A DNA stretch of 28,209 nucleotides from JAKEGK01 sp036507695 (GTDB lineage Bacteria; Pseudomonadota; Gammaproteobacteria; SZUA-152), in assembly GCA_036507695.1 (NCBI GenBank), contig DATCIR010000289.1, positions 1 to 28,209 on the forward strand, read 5' to 3'. Below, in pieces: positions 1 to 8,457 of the stretch (positions are counted from its first letter, which is position 1; every line of letters begins with the position of its first letter). Made by a program: the position numbers and the translations under genes. The notes beneath the pieces are model-generated. The model did not search any database. It had not been told where the DNA came from and worked only from the letters and a program-made list of their open reading frames with translations.

Positions 1-29
1 TACAGGAAGTACTTATTCCGCTGACTCAT
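1..29 (-). CDS. HepT-like (DUF86) toxin, N-terminal stub, runs off window
   Basis: Nine codons are visible on the minus strand (M-S-Q-R-N-K-Y-F-L) before the window ends. The ATG shares an ATGA overlap with the stop of the nucleotidyltransferase gene just upstream, which is the usual arrangement for MNT-HepT pairs. The product is inferred only from this arrangement; too little sequence is present for a family assignment. In known pairs HepT is the HEPN RNase toxin, and the MNT partner neutralises it by modifying it. Confidence 0.4.
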
Positions 30-316
30 ATCGCCTGCGCCTCATTCAGCACTTTCATCTTCCATCTGTCAGGCAGCGCCCCCGGGGTTAGCACATCGAC
101 ATCCACTCCGAGGAGCTCAATCAGCTCTGCCCGGATGGCGCCAATGTCAAATAGGGAGGTTTCTTCAGTAGTTTCGATAAGAATGTCCAAATCACTCTCA
201 TCAGTGTCCTGTCCGTGCAGAACGGAGCCGAAGATGCGGGGGTTTTTGGCATGATGCCGCTCGACGATCTGCCGAATGGCCTCGCGGTGCTGTTGGTATG
301 CGATAGAAGGCTTCAT
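26..316 (-). CDS. Minimal nucleotidyltransferase (MNT-type antitoxin)
   Basis: This is a small cytoplasmic protein of the MNT/MloA family, about 96 aa from the chosen start, which is normal for the family. The active-site signature reads GS-x9-SDLDILIE: a GS motif (FGSVLHG) followed by the paired acidic residues of SDLD that bind metal and nucleotide. I chose the internal ATG at 316 (M-K-P-S) because family members start this way. An upstream in-frame ATG at 349 would add 11 residues; neither has a clear ribosome binding site. The gene overlaps the next minus-strand ORF by ATGA, suggesting translational coupling to a HepT toxin. In characterised systems the MNT adds AMP to a Tyr on HepT. That activity is inferred here from family and context. 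Confidence 0.8.
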   Translation of the reverse strand: MKPSIAYQQHREAIRQIVERHHAKNPRIFGSVLHGQDTDESDLDILIETTEETSLFDIGAIRAELIELLGVDVDVLTPGALPDRWKMKVLNEAQAI

Positions 317-450
317 GTGGATAACCAAATTCATATTCAAATGATTCAACTATAGCCTATGATGGATATCGCGTAAATTATATATATTGCGGTTTTATCG
401 CCAGATTACATGCTGACTACAAACTCCGTGTGAAGGGGCGTTCTTCAAAT

Positions 451-589
451 GCCGCGAAGCCCAGGGATGGGCGAGAGCGGCCATTGTGCAGGGACGCACA
501 GGTGCCGCGAAGCCCAGGGATGGGCGAGAGCGGCCATTGTGCAGGGACGCACAGGTGCCGCGAAGCACAAGGATGTGCGAGAGCGGCCA
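451..589. repeat. 53-bp tandem repeat, 2.6 units, each folding into two hairpins
   Basis: Units lie at 451-503 and 504-556 (identical by eye) and 557-589 (partial, diverged). Each unit has an outer stem GCCGC/GCGGC, an inner stem GCCC/GGGC with loop AGGGAT, and a second hairpin GTGC-AGGGAC-GCAC. In the third unit the inner stem is GCAC/GTGC, so the pairing is kept by a compensatory change. An ORF crosses this repeat but is only repeat translation. The loop motifs CAGGGAT and CAGGGACG recur with similar spacing in the element at 20326-20473. Confidence 0.85.
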
Positions 590-618
590 GCTCCCGCCAT
601 CCTGGTGAGAAATGCGGG

Positions 619-912
619 CTAGGGCTGCTTTTTAAAGGGCAGCAGTGCGCCCGCCAGCCGGGTATTCAGAAAAATCGCGCCGCTGATATCCGCGCCGCTG
701 AGGTTGGCGCCTGATAAATCGGCATCGCTGAAATCGGCCAGGCGCAGGTCGGCGTGTTGCAGGTTGGCGTATTGCAGATTGGCATGCTTCAAGGAAAACT
801 GGACCAGGTTGGCATTCTCCAGATTGGCGCCCGCTAAATCGGCGCCCTCCAGGCTGTCGGCATCAAGCCGCAACAACTCGGTCAGTCCTTTTCGATCGTG
901 GATAATAATCAT
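619..912 (-). CDS. Small pentapeptide-repeat protein
   Basis: The 97-aa protein consists almost wholly of A(D/N)LxxA pentapeptides from about residue 20 to residue 85 (GADLAGANLENANL, then further ADL/ANL units), which form a right-handed quadrilateral beta-helix in known structures. There is no signal peptide or membrane segment, so a cytoplasmic location is likely. The first 18 residues are non-repeat. The gene lies 67 bp downstream of the diguanylate cyclase gene on the same strand, separated from it by a 13-14 bp tandem array, and may be co-transcribed. Pentapeptide proteins include DNA-mimic topoisomerase protectors (Qnr/MfpA) as well as many of unknown role. This one is much shorter than the roughly 215-aa Qnr proteins, so no function should be assigned. 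No convincing Shine-Dalgarno precedes the ATG. Confidence 0.85.
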   Translation of the reverse strand: MIIIHDRKGLTELLRLDADSLEGADLAGANLENANLVQFSLKHANLQYANLQHADLRLADFSDADLSGANLSGADISGAIFLNTRLAGALLPFKKQP

Positions 913-920
913 CGGCTGCT

Positions 921-973
921 GTTCGTTACCTTTGTTCCTGACCCTTGTTCGTGACTCTTTGTTCGTGACCCTG
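921..973. repeat. 13-14 bp tandem array between two genes
   Basis: There are four imperfect units: 921-933, 934-946, 947-960 and 961-973, with consensus GTTCGTGACCCTT. The array fills almost the whole gap between the diguanylate cyclase stop (980) and the pentapeptide-gene start (912). On the minus strand, units carry AAGGG/AAAGG-like stretches, although these lie too far from the ATG to act as a normal ribosome binding site. Confidence 0.8.
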
Positions 974-979
974 GAAATC

Positions 980-2467
980 TCAGGCTTCCATCACGCAGTT
1001 TTTGCCGTGTTCCTTGGCGGCCAGCAGGGTTTTTTCCGCGCGGGTCAATACGGCCGCGGCATTGTAATCACGATGCACGTTAATAAAGGTAAAGCCGCAA
1101 CTCAAGGTGCAGCGGAACTCATCGGGCACGGCGGGGTGGCGTTCCTGCTGTTCCAGAAATGCCTCCGAGAATTTTTCAATGCAAGGCCGGATTTTATCGT
1201 GCTGCATGTCCAGCAATAACAGTGCGAACTCGTCACCGCCCAGGCGGGCGGCAAAATCGGTTTTGCGGCAATACTGGGTTAAGGTATTCGCCAGCAGTTT
1301 CAGCGCCTGGTCGCCCGCGGTTTTGCCGGCGCTGACGTTCAGGGTTTTAAAATTATCGAGATTGATCAATACCACGGCCATGGGAATGCCGCGGCGCGCC
1401 AGGTTGTAGGCGCGCACGAATTCATTGTTGAAATGCCGGCGGTTGGGTAATCCGGTCAGTTCGTCAATCCAGCTCTGGTTGGCGATCATTTGCTGTTTTT
1501 TCTGGATATCCTTGGCGATATATTCAATGGCGGGCATGATTTCCGCCGTTTCCTTTAAATGCACACTGGAATTGTCTTCATCGAGTTGCCCTTCGGAGAT
1601 CTGGGTGAGGCGGGTTTTGATCTTGGAAAAATCGTTTTGGAAAATACGCGAGGCATAAGCGATAAAGAAAAATATCAAGCCGATTACAATAATCGACGTC
1701 GTCAGGTTGGATAAACTCAGGGTCAGATAGATCGGCAGTGAGGACGCCAGGTTTTCCGTCAGTTTAATGGTCCAGGTGCTTTCGGGCACGCGCATGCTGA
1801 TGCTGTATTGTTCGCGGGCCGTGGAAATGGAGCCGGCCACGGCAATCGGCTCCCCGTCCGGTTCCAGCAATTGGATCAATTGCTCCTTGCTGACGCTTTC
1901 CTGCAAGCTGGCTTTTAAGGTATCGAGACTGAAGCTGACGAATAAAATGCCGATCGCATTGTCGTTTTCATCATAAATCGATGTGGTCAAATCAAAGTGG
2001 GATAACTCGGGGATATCACGGTGAATAGGCGGCTGCGCCACACTTTCCCCCAGGGATAGGCGGGTCAAGTCCGTGAGACATTGCGGTCCCAGGCGCAGTG
2101 TAACCGGATCACCCAGCACCCTGCCGGTTTTCGACAATAACGCAACCCCAATTGCCTGCGGCAGGAAGTTGCGCATTTGCAGCGCCCATTGATGACCGCT
2201 GTTAGGTTCGCCAAATGTGAGTATGTCCCGGGTATTGGATTCGGCGGCCACGTTGGCAATGATTTGTTTATAGAGCCGCAGTTGCTTACCCAGAATCAGC
2301 GCCTTGTTTTCCAGTTGTTCCTGGATTTGTTCGTTTTCGTAGTTCTTGTAATGCGCGCGCACCACGCCCAGGTTAACGATGGCGGAAATAATGAGTACCG
2401 CAACAATGACTGCCGCGGTAATGTAAACAATATGCTTGAAAGAATTTTTGGTTAACGGGCTTTTCAC
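980..2467 (-). CDS. Membrane-bound diguanylate cyclase with periplasmic sensor
   Basis: This enzyme makes cyclic di-GMP from two GTP. The layout of the 495-aa protein is a membrane segment at about residues 12-36, a periplasmic Cache-like sensor region at about 40-250, a second membrane segment at about 253-272, a short linker resembling a HAMP or signalling helix, then a GGDEF domain from about 335 (D-E-L-T-G-L-P-N-R). The active-site GGDEF is intact at 410-414. The product-inhibition I-site RxxD is present as R-K-T-D at 401-404, five residues upstream. An active, feedback-inhibited cyclase is therefore predicted. The ligand of the sensor cannot be told. The start is GTG at 2467, with no strong ribosome binding site. 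A 6 x 14-bp array lies about 95 bp upstream. The pentapeptide gene follows on the same strand. Confidence 0.93.
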   Translation of the reverse strand: MKSPLTKNSFKHIVYITAAVIVAVLIISAIVNLGVVRAHYKNYENEQIQEQLENKALILGKQLRLYKQIIANVAAESNTRDILTFGEPNSGHQWALQMRNFLPQAIGVALLSKTGRVLGDPVTLRLGPQCLTDLTRLSLGESVAQPPIHRDIPELSHFDLTTSIYDENDNAIGILFVSFSLDTLKASLQESVSKEQLIQLLEPDGEPIAVAGSISTAREQYSISMRVPESTWTIKLTENLASSLPIYLTLSLSNLTTSIIVIGLIFFFIAYASRIFQNDFSKIKTRLTQISEGQLDEDNSSVHLKETAEIMPAIEYIAKDIQKKQQMIANQSWIDELTGLPNRRHFNNEFVRAYNLARRGIPMAVVLINLDNFKTLNVSAGKTAGDQALKLLANTLTQYCRKTDFAARLGGDEFALLLLDMQHDKIRPCIEKFSEAFLEQQERHPAVPDEFRCTLSCGFTFINVHRDYNAAAVLTRAEKTLLAAKEHGKNCVMEA

Positions 2468-2560
2468 GGGTGATGGCTAGCTTACATCATTGGTATAATT
2501 TTAAAGGCATATTGCTACTATACATTAGCGGCGTCCATTTACCGATTTTTTACGTGTTTT

Positions 2561-2646
2561 AACCCAGGTTTAATAACCCCCAGGTTTAATAACCCAAGTT
2601 TAATAACCCTGGTTTAATAACCCAGGTTTAATAACCCAGGTTTAAT
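2561..2646. repeat. 14-bp tandem array, six units
   Basis: The consensus unit is AACCCAGGTTTAAT, with units starting at 2561, 2575 (16 bp), 2591, 2605, 2619 and 2633. Each unit holds a partial dyad AACC-N2-GGTT, so the array could be a row of protein-binding sites as well as a slippage-prone repeat. It sits upstream of the diguanylate cyclase start (2467) in an otherwise featureless gap (2468-2844) where I see no other gene. Confidence 0.85.
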
Positions 2647-2844
2647 GGCCTATCGGGCAGCGTGGCAAGCCAAGCGTTGTACCGTTTTTCAATTTATTGA
2701 GCGTTAGCGGCGATTTCCCTGAGTTTCGTCACCGCCAGTCGGGCTGGTCTGGTAGGCGCGATCGCGTTCGCCGCGCCGGCGCTGACCGGACCGCGTGCGT
2801 GTATGTCCCCGGTTGCTATTGATCGCCTTGGACGGGACCTTGAT

Positions 2845-3042
2845 TTAGAAAACGATCGCGAGCAGGGTGAGGCTTCTTTCGCCGTCCGCAGCGGTGAATC
2901 CGCGGGTTCCGATCTTCTGGAGCGTTTCCTGCGGGTTAACGCCCCTAAGTATGGGGTAGACTCGAGTACCTATAGGTAACAAACCCCAGGCGAATACACC
3001 GCCCATTTCTCTCATTCCGATAATAACCGCGAGCTTTTTCAT
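2845..3042 (-). pseudogene. Short ORF resembling a decayed N-terminus of a nucleotide-binding protein
   Basis: The 65-aa ORF starts with M-K-K-L-A-V-I-I-G-M-R-E-M-G-G, which resembles the first strand and glycine-rich turn of a Rossmann fold, although the glycine spacing is not canonical. A good ribosome binding site (GGAACGGAG) precedes the ATG, so translation initiation looks real. After about residue 45 the sequence loses any protein-like pattern, and no continuation is seen downstream in other frames. I read it as a truncated gene start; a genuine small protein is possible. I do not recognise a family. Confidence 0.3.
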
Positions 3043-3209
3043 GAAAAAACTCCGTTCCTTTAAAATGCTTGTGATATGGTTAGTAACTAGGCAGAATAAT
3101 TTCTTTATTTCAAGATGCTATTAAGCTTATTATTTGAATTTATATAGGTTCAAGCAGCCATTTGACAAGCAGCGATATTCTAAACCTTCAACCCTGGATA
3201 CATTCACGT

Positions 3210-3237
3210 TTGATTGGGATATTGTGACAGGGATAAT
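3210..3237 (+). promoter_or_regulatory. Candidate sigma-70 promoter for the envelope-machine cluster
   Basis: TTGATT (3210-3215) and GATAAT (3232-3237) are separated by 16 bp, about 105 bp upstream of the GTG at 3342. The match is 4/6 and 5/6 to consensus. The stretch 3043-3341 holds no gene that I can support. Assignment is by pattern only. Confidence 0.35.
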
Positions 3238-3341
3238 ATTCAGCGGGAGCATTCATCGGGTAAACAGTTGAAGTTTGGTTTAGAGCGTCGGGTGGGATAT
3301 CCTCAGTCAAGTCATGAACATCAAATTCGGAGTTCGTAAGT

Positions 3342-4148
3342 GTGAGGTTAACAATATTCGTACACAGCCTACTGCTGGCTTGGTGCAGCATCAGTGTAGG
3401 TACCGTACTTGCGGCGAAAGGCGCAGCGAAAGACTCTCAAACGGGCATTGGGGCGGTTTCAAAACAGGCAGTGGCGATTGAAGTCGCCGATTCGGCGATC
3501 GCGGGGGTGCACGCAGTTGATAGCTTGACCTTTGGGCACGCATCCGAAGCGGGTCAGGCGCTATGGGTTGCGGCCGGGGAAACAGCTAAAACCGCGCCGA
3601 CGCAGGTATCCGGCCAGGCCAGCCCGGCCAGTAAAGTCAAAAGCAATTCCAAAACCAATCCCACACACAGTTCCACACACAGTTCCAAGAAAAGCAATGT
3701 TCAAAATCTCGATGTTGAAGCGGAAAAGGCGCTGCAAGAGGTGCTGGACTTAAGCAGTGATCTGGCGATTATCAGCGAACAACATGTCAACCCGGCTAAA
3801 AATCAGTTGCTGGTTCTGGTAACACTGCAACCAACCCAGTTTTTTGAGTTGGACTATGTGGAGCTGGAAGTGGACCGGCAAATGGTCGCGGCTTATCCCT
3901 ATACCGACAAAGATATTTCCGCCATGGTGCGCGGCGGCGGCCACCGTTTATATCTTGCCAACCTGCCGGCGGGCGTCCATGAATTGAAAGCCATGTTTGT
4001 TGGCAAAGCGCCACGTGATCCCGATTACCGGCAGGAAGCAAGCTACCAGTTTATCTCCGGGGCAAAACGCACGTTGATCGAGCTGTATATCAACAATGGC
4101 GACAAGGGTAACGCCTTACCGCAATTTATGATCAGAGAGTGGGATTAG
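3342..4148 (+). CDS. Exported protein of unknown function, first gene of the envelope-machine cluster
   Basis: The 268-aa protein starts at GTG 3342, with CGGAG nine bases upstream. It has a classical signal peptide ending near V-L-A-A-K (about residue 25), so it is predicted to be periplasmic. Residues about 30-125 are low-complexity and rich in Ala, Ser, Thr and Lys, including a 12-bp duplication that gives THSSTHSS. The conserved-looking part is the C-terminal 140 residues, alternating hydrophobic and polar segments that suggest a beta-sandwich (LLVLVTLQP, ELDYVELEVD, HRLYLANLPAGVHELKAMF). It ends six bases before the next gene, so they are likely co-transcribed. I do not recognise a named family. 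Its position before the TPR and ExbB/ExbD genes suggests a periplasmic accessory of that complex. Confidence 0.8.
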   Translation: MRLTIFVHSLLLAWCSISVGTVLAAKGAAKDSQTGIGAVSKQAVAIEVADSAIAGVHAVDSLTFGHASEAGQALWVAAGETAKTAPTQVSGQASPASKVKSNSKTNPTHSSTHSSKKSNVQNLDVEAEKALQEVLDLSSDLAIISEQHVNPAKNQLLVLVTLQPTQFFELDYVELEVDRQMVAAYPYTDKDISAMVRGGGHRLYLANLPAGVHELKAMFVGKAPRDPDYRQEASYQFISGAKRTLIELYINNGDKGNALPQFMIREWD

Positions 4149-4154
4149 GGCCGC

Positions 4155-5630
4155 ATGTCCAGCACCTGGTATAGACTGAAATTTACTCCGGCTACCGTAA
4201 GGGCAATAGTGCGCTGCGCGGCGCTGCTTAGCGCGCTGTTTGCCGCAAGCGTTAACGCTGAAATCGTCTGGGTGGGTGTGAAAGATCCCAATATCAAAGA
4301 CGCATTGTTTGAGTCTTATCAAGGCCGGCATTTCAACGCCATCACTCGCCTGCAAATGGCGCAAAAGCTGGGGCGTGTTCATGACCAGGAACAAGCCGGT
4401 GTGGCGTTGGGTGGCATGTATCTGGCCTACGGGTTTCACGATTACGCGGCGAAAATTTTCGAGTCCCTCCTCGGCAGCCAGCAGCCCAAAGCCGTACAGG
4501 ACCAGGCCTGGTATTCGCTTGCCAAAATACGGTACCAGCGCGGCAACTACGCCGGCGCCTTGCAGGCGCTGGAAAAAGTGCAGGACACCGCGGATTTTGT
4601 TTTTTCACAGGAACGAAACCTGCTGGAGGCGACGATTCTGTTAAAACAGGGCGGTTATCTGGATGCGCTGCAGGCGCTGCAAAAGGTCAATGAGCGGTCT
4701 GACTGGGGCATGTATGCGAAATTCAACAAGGGTGTCGCCACCTACCATTTGGGCAGGGAGCAGGAAGGCGTAAAGATCCTGGATGAAGTGGGTTCCATGA
4801 ATGGCGGTGATCCGGAAATAGTAGCGCTCAAGGACAAAGCCAATCTGGTACTGGGTTATGGTTTTCTGGATAAGTCAAATCCGGACGCCGCCAAAACCTA
4901 TCTTGAACGCATGCAACTGACGGGGCCGTTTTCCAACAAGGCGCTACTCGCGCTGGGGCGCGCCTATTCCGACAAGAAAATGCATGAGAAATCATTGCCA
5001 CCGTGGTTGAAATTGATGGATCGGCATCCCAGCGACCCCGCGGTGCAGGATGCCTTGATGGCTGTGCCGTATGCGTTTGGCCAACTGGAAGCGTACAAAC
5101 AATCCCTCGAATACTACGAAAAGGCCATGCGTTTGTTCCAGGCGGAAATAGAAAATATCAATATTGCCGCGGATGCCGTCGGCGGCGGGAAAATGCTGGA
5201 CGGTATGACTCAGGTTGCGCAGTATGATGCTGAGGGCGGGAATGAACATAATCTTAAAAGCATACTGGATTCACCTGAAGGCCGCTATCTCGCGCCGTTG
5301 CTGGCAAGTTATGAATTCCGCGAAGCCCTGCATAACTACGCGGCGCTGCGCTTGTCGCTGGGCAAACTCGAAGGCTGGTCGGCCCGGCTGGATGGCTATC
5401 AGAACCTGAAAGATGATGAGCGTAATGCGTATCAACAGCGTATCGCGCGATCCCAGGCCAAGCTGCTGTTGTTAGTTGAGAAATACCACCATCATTTGCA
5501 GAGCATGGCGTATGACGAATTGGCGCGCCGCAAGGAACGGCTGGTGAATTATTTTAACGAAGCGCGGTTTTCCGTGGCGCAAATCTATGACTATGCAGCC
5601 AAGCGTTGGGGGAGCGGAAATGAGAAATAA
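4155..5630 (+). CDS. Secreted TPR protein
   Basis: The 491-aa protein has an N-terminal signal: a basic stretch, then a hydrophobic segment ending at S-V-N-A-E near residue 36. It is predicted to act in the periplasm. From about residue 50 to 340 the sequence is made of helical pairs of TPR or TPR-like type (for example DQAWYSLAKIRYQRGNYAGALQAL and ALLALGRAYSDKKMHEKSLPPW, given in part). The last 100 residues look like a long helical bundle. TPR proteins of this type scaffold multiprotein envelope complexes, and GltD and GltE of the myxobacterial Glt machinery are TPR-rich, but I cannot assign a one-to-one match. The ribosome binding site is weak. The 3' end overlaps the next gene by 11 bp, a sign of a tight operon. 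Confidence 0.85.
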   Translation: MSSTWYRLKFTPATVRAIVRCAALLSALFAASVNAEIVWVGVKDPNIKDALFESYQGRHFNAITRLQMAQKLGRVHDQEQAGVALGGMYLAYGFHDYAAKIFESLLGSQQPKAVQDQAWYSLAKIRYQRGNYAGALQALEKVQDTADFVFSQERNLLEATILLKQGGYLDALQALQKVNERSDWGMYAKFNKGVATYHLGREQEGVKILDEVGSMNGGDPEIVALKDKANLVLGYGFLDKSNPDAAKTYLERMQLTGPFSNKALLALGRAYSDKKMHEKSLPPWLKLMDRHPSDPAVQDALMAVPYAFGQLEAYKQSLEYYEKAMRLFQAEIENINIAADAVGGGKMLDGMTQVAQYDAEGGNEHNLKSILDSPEGRYLAPLLASYEFREALHNYAALRLSLGKLEGWSARLDGYQNLKDDERNAYQQRIARSQAKLLLLVEKYHHHLQSMAYDELARRKERLVNYFNEARFSVAQIYDYAAKRWGSGNEK

Positions 5631-8457
5631 GCTGCCCGTCATCGTCATTGTAGCGACTGGCGTGTTATTCCAGCAGGGCTGTGTCAGCACCAAAGGCACG
5701 CTCGGCTCCCTGGATGACTCACGTATCGTGATCGATAAGAATGCGCCGATTAACAGCGCCCGGCAGAAAGCGGCGGATAACTACGCCAGCTTTATTAATT
5801 CCGCGCCCAAGGATTCCCTGCGCGTGGAAGCCATGCGCCGGTTGGCGGATCTGGAATTGGAAAAAAGCGAGGAGCGATTTCAGCAAGAGATTTCCAGGCC
5901 GGACAATAACGTAAAAGTCTTTTCCGAAGCCAAGCAGGCCGAAATCAAGCAAAGTTCCTACGAAACCGCGATCAAACTGTATGAAGACGCCGCCAAGGCC
6001 TCGGTTGGGGACGTTAATGATCCGCAGATTTATTATCAATTATCCAAAGCGTACGAGCAGGCGGGGCAACCTGAAAAAGCGCTGGATGCGCTAAACCGCT
6101 TATTGGCCAGATTCCCGACTATTGATAACCGTGATGAAATTCATTTTCGCCGCGGTGAGTTATTGTTTTCACTCAACCGGTTTAAGGAAGCTGACAATGC
6201 TTACACCCAAGTCATGGTGTTAAATCCCGCATCGGCGCTGTATGAAAAAGCGCTTTCCAAGAAGGGCTGGTCAGCGTACAAAACCGGTGAGTATGAAAAG
6301 TCCTTGAATTCATTTATTGCGGTGGTGGACCGCAAATTGCGCAACAACGTCGGCGATATCGATATAGAAGGCAAGCATTTGAGCCGCGGCGACAAGGAAC
6401 TCCTCAATGACGTGTTGCGGGTGGTTACCCTGAGTTTTAATGAGTTGGGTGGCGCGGACGCGATAACCAGCTATCTTGATGCTAACGGACAGCGTGAGTA
6501 CGCCGGCCTGCTGTATAAAAACCTGGGCGAGCATTACCTGGAACAGGCGCGGTTTCGGGATGCGGCCAGCACTTTTCATGCGTTTGTGAAACGTTATCCG
6601 GATGATGTGACCGCGTTCGACTTCGATATGCGCCGTATCCAGGCCTTTACCCGCGGCGGGTTTCCCAGCCTGCTGATCGAGGCAAAAATTGATTTTGTCC
6701 GGCGTTACCAGGTCGACGGCGCCTACTGGAACACGCTGAATGAACCGGCACAGGCGAAACTGTTAGCCGTTCTGGAGCAGAACATGGACGATGTGGCGCG
6801 GCATTTTCACGCGCAAGCGCAAAAGTCCAAAAAGGCCGATGACTATACGCAGGCGATGTCATGGTACAAAATGTTTATCAAGTCGTTCCCCCGGTCTGAA
6901 AAAGCGCCGCGCATGAATTTTCTGCTGGCTGAAGCCTTATTTGATAGCAAGCAATTTGAGCAGGCGGCAAAAGAATATGAAAAGACGGCGTATCAGTATC
7001 CCAAATTTGGTAAAGATGCCGAAGCAGGTTACGCCGCGCTGTTAGCGCATACCGAGCAGGCCAAGACGCTGGACGGTAAACAAAAGGAAGTCTGGGAACG
7101 CTTGGCGATTGCCAGCGCACTGCGTTTTGGCAAGGCGTTCCCCAATGACAAACGCGCCCCGGCGGTGGTCACCAAGGCCGCCGAGGATTTATTTGCGTTG
7201 AAAAAATATGACCAGGCCGCCGTGGCGGCCCGCTCGATCCTGGAATTGACCAGTGAAACCACGCTCGGTATGCGAAAAACCGCCTGGTTGATCGTAGCGC
7301 AGTCCGAGTTGCAAACCGGTCAATACGCGCGCGCCGAGGCAGCCTATAAGATTGCGTTGAATTTCAGCAAGCCGCACGAACCCGAATACAAGGTGATTAA
7401 CGATGGGCTCGCCGCTTCTATATATAAGTTGGGTGAGCAGGCCCGTGAAGCCGGCGACTATCAAAACGCGGTAAAGCATTTTGCGCGGGTTGCCGGTGTG
7501 GCGCCCCAATCTGACATTGCGGTTGCCGCCCAATACGATGTGGCGGCCACTTATGTTGCCAAGCAAGCCTGGCCGCAGGCGGTTAAAGCATTCGAGGAAT
7601 TTCGTAAAAAATATCCTGAGCATAAACTTCAGAAGCAGGTCACGGAAAATTTGGCAGTGGCCTATTTAAAGATCAATCAGCCCGTCAGCGCGGCGCATGA
7701 ATATGAAACCATGATTAACTATCAAACCAGTGTCGACGCGCGCCGTGATCTGCAGTGGCGCATTGCCGAGCTTTATGAAAAGGCCGGCAATGCCAAGGAA
7801 ATTATCACGGCGTATAAAACCATCATTGATACCTACCCCAAACCTGTGGAGCAGTCGATGGAAGCACGGCAGAAATTGGCCGATATTTATCTTGGTCAAA
7901 AGGATCTTGAAAAACGCCGTTACTGGCTGAAGGATATCATGGAAAAAGACAAAACCGCCGGGGGCGAACGTACCGATCGGACCCGGTTTTTGGCGGCCAA
8001 GGCATCATTGGAACTGGCGGAACCACAACTGCGTTCGTTCCAGCAAGTGAAGTTGATCGCGCCCTTGCAGACCAATCTAAAAGATAAAAAGCAAAAAATG
8101 GAAGTAGCGGTTAAAGCTTACACAGAAGCGGCCAACTACGGCATTGAAGAAGTGACAACCGCTTCCGTTTATTGGCTGGGAGAAATCTACGGCAAGTTTG
8201 GCAAAGAATTGCTCAATTCGGAACGCCCACCGGGGCTGTCACCGGAAGAATTGGAACAGTATGATCTTTTGCTCGAAGAGCAGGCATACCCATTCGAAGA
8301 AAAGTCTATTAATATCCATGAGTCCAATGTTGAGCGTGTGAAAACGGGCACCTATGATGAATGGGTCAAGAAAAGTTTCGCTGCGTTAAGTGTTTTACAG
8401 CCAGTACGTTATGCAAAACCAGAAAGGAGTGAATTGTTTGCAGAAGTTATCCGGTAG
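5620..8457 (+). CDS. Very large TPR protein, probable outer-membrane lipoprotein
   Basis: I place the start at ATG 5620, directly after GGGGGAG, rather than at 5587, giving 945 aa. The signal sequence is followed by L-F-Q-Q-G-C at about residue 21. That resembles a lipobox, though Gln at -3 and -2 is atypical, so lipidation is likely but not certain. Nearly all of the mature protein is tandem TPR-like helical repeats, many with the W/Y-A/G-alternation of canonical units (for example IYYQLSKAYEQAGQPEKALDA). It resembles the large TPR proteins found beside ExbB/ExbD and AgmX-like genes in gliding and Nfs-type clusters. A scaffold linking the outer membrane to the inner-membrane motor is the inferred role. 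It overlaps the upstream gene by 11 bp and the downstream gene by 20 bp. Confidence 0.85.
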   Translation: MRNKLPVIVIVATGVLFQQGCVSTKGTLGSLDDSRIVIDKNAPINSARQKAADNYASFINSAPKDSLRVEAMRRLADLELEKSEERFQQEISRPDNNVKVFSEAKQAEIKQSSYETAIKLYEDAAKASVGDVNDPQIYYQLSKAYEQAGQPEKALDALNRLLARFPTIDNRDEIHFRRGELLFSLNRFKEADNAYTQVMVLNPASALYEKALSKKGWSAYKTGEYEKSLNSFIAVVDRKLRNNVGDIDIEGKHLSRGDKELLNDVLRVVTLSFNELGGADAITSYLDANGQREYAGLLYKNLGEHYLEQARFRDAASTFHAFVKRYPDDVTAFDFDMRRIQAFTRGGFPSLLIEAKIDFVRRYQVDGAYWNTLNEPAQAKLLAVLEQNMDDVARHFHAQAQKSKKADDYTQAMSWYKMFIKSFPRSEKAPRMNFLLAEALFDSKQFEQAAKEYEKTAYQYPKFGKDAEAGYAALLAHTEQAKTLDGKQKEVWERLAIASALRFGKAFPNDKRAPAVVTKAAEDLFALKKYDQAAVAARSILELTSETTLGMRKTAWLIVAQSELQTGQYARAEAAYKIALNFSKPHEPEYKVINDGLAASIYKLGEQAREAGDYQNAVKHFARVAGVAPQSDIAVAAQYDVAATYVAKQAWPQAVKAFEEFRKKYPEHKLQKQVTENLAVAYLKINQPVSAAHEYETMINYQTSVDARRDLQWRIAELYEKAGNAKEIITAYKTIIDTYPKPVEQSMEARQKLADIYLGQKDLEKRRYWLKDIMEKDKTAGGERTDRTRFLAAKASLELAEPQLRSFQQVKLIAPLQTNLKDKKQKMEVAVKAYTEAANYGIEEVTTASVYWLGEIYGKFGKELLNSERPPGLSPEELEQYDLLLEEQAYPFEEKSINIHESNVERVKTGTYDEWVKKSFAALSVLQPVRYAKPERSELFAEVIR

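Noticed and set aside
430..714. 94-aa plus-strand ORF over the 53-bp repeats
   Set aside because: It is only the translation of the repeat array plus antisense of the pentapeptide gene; it has no ribosome binding site and no protein-like pattern of its own.
704..1219. 171-aa plus-strand ORF
   Set aside because: It is antisense to the pentapeptide gene and the GGDEF domain, both of which are clearly real; its composition is that of a shadow frame.
2561..2646. CRISPR array
   Set aside because: The 14-bp units are contiguous with no unique spacers, and no cas genes are present; the same holds for the arrays at 921, 13667 and 18785.
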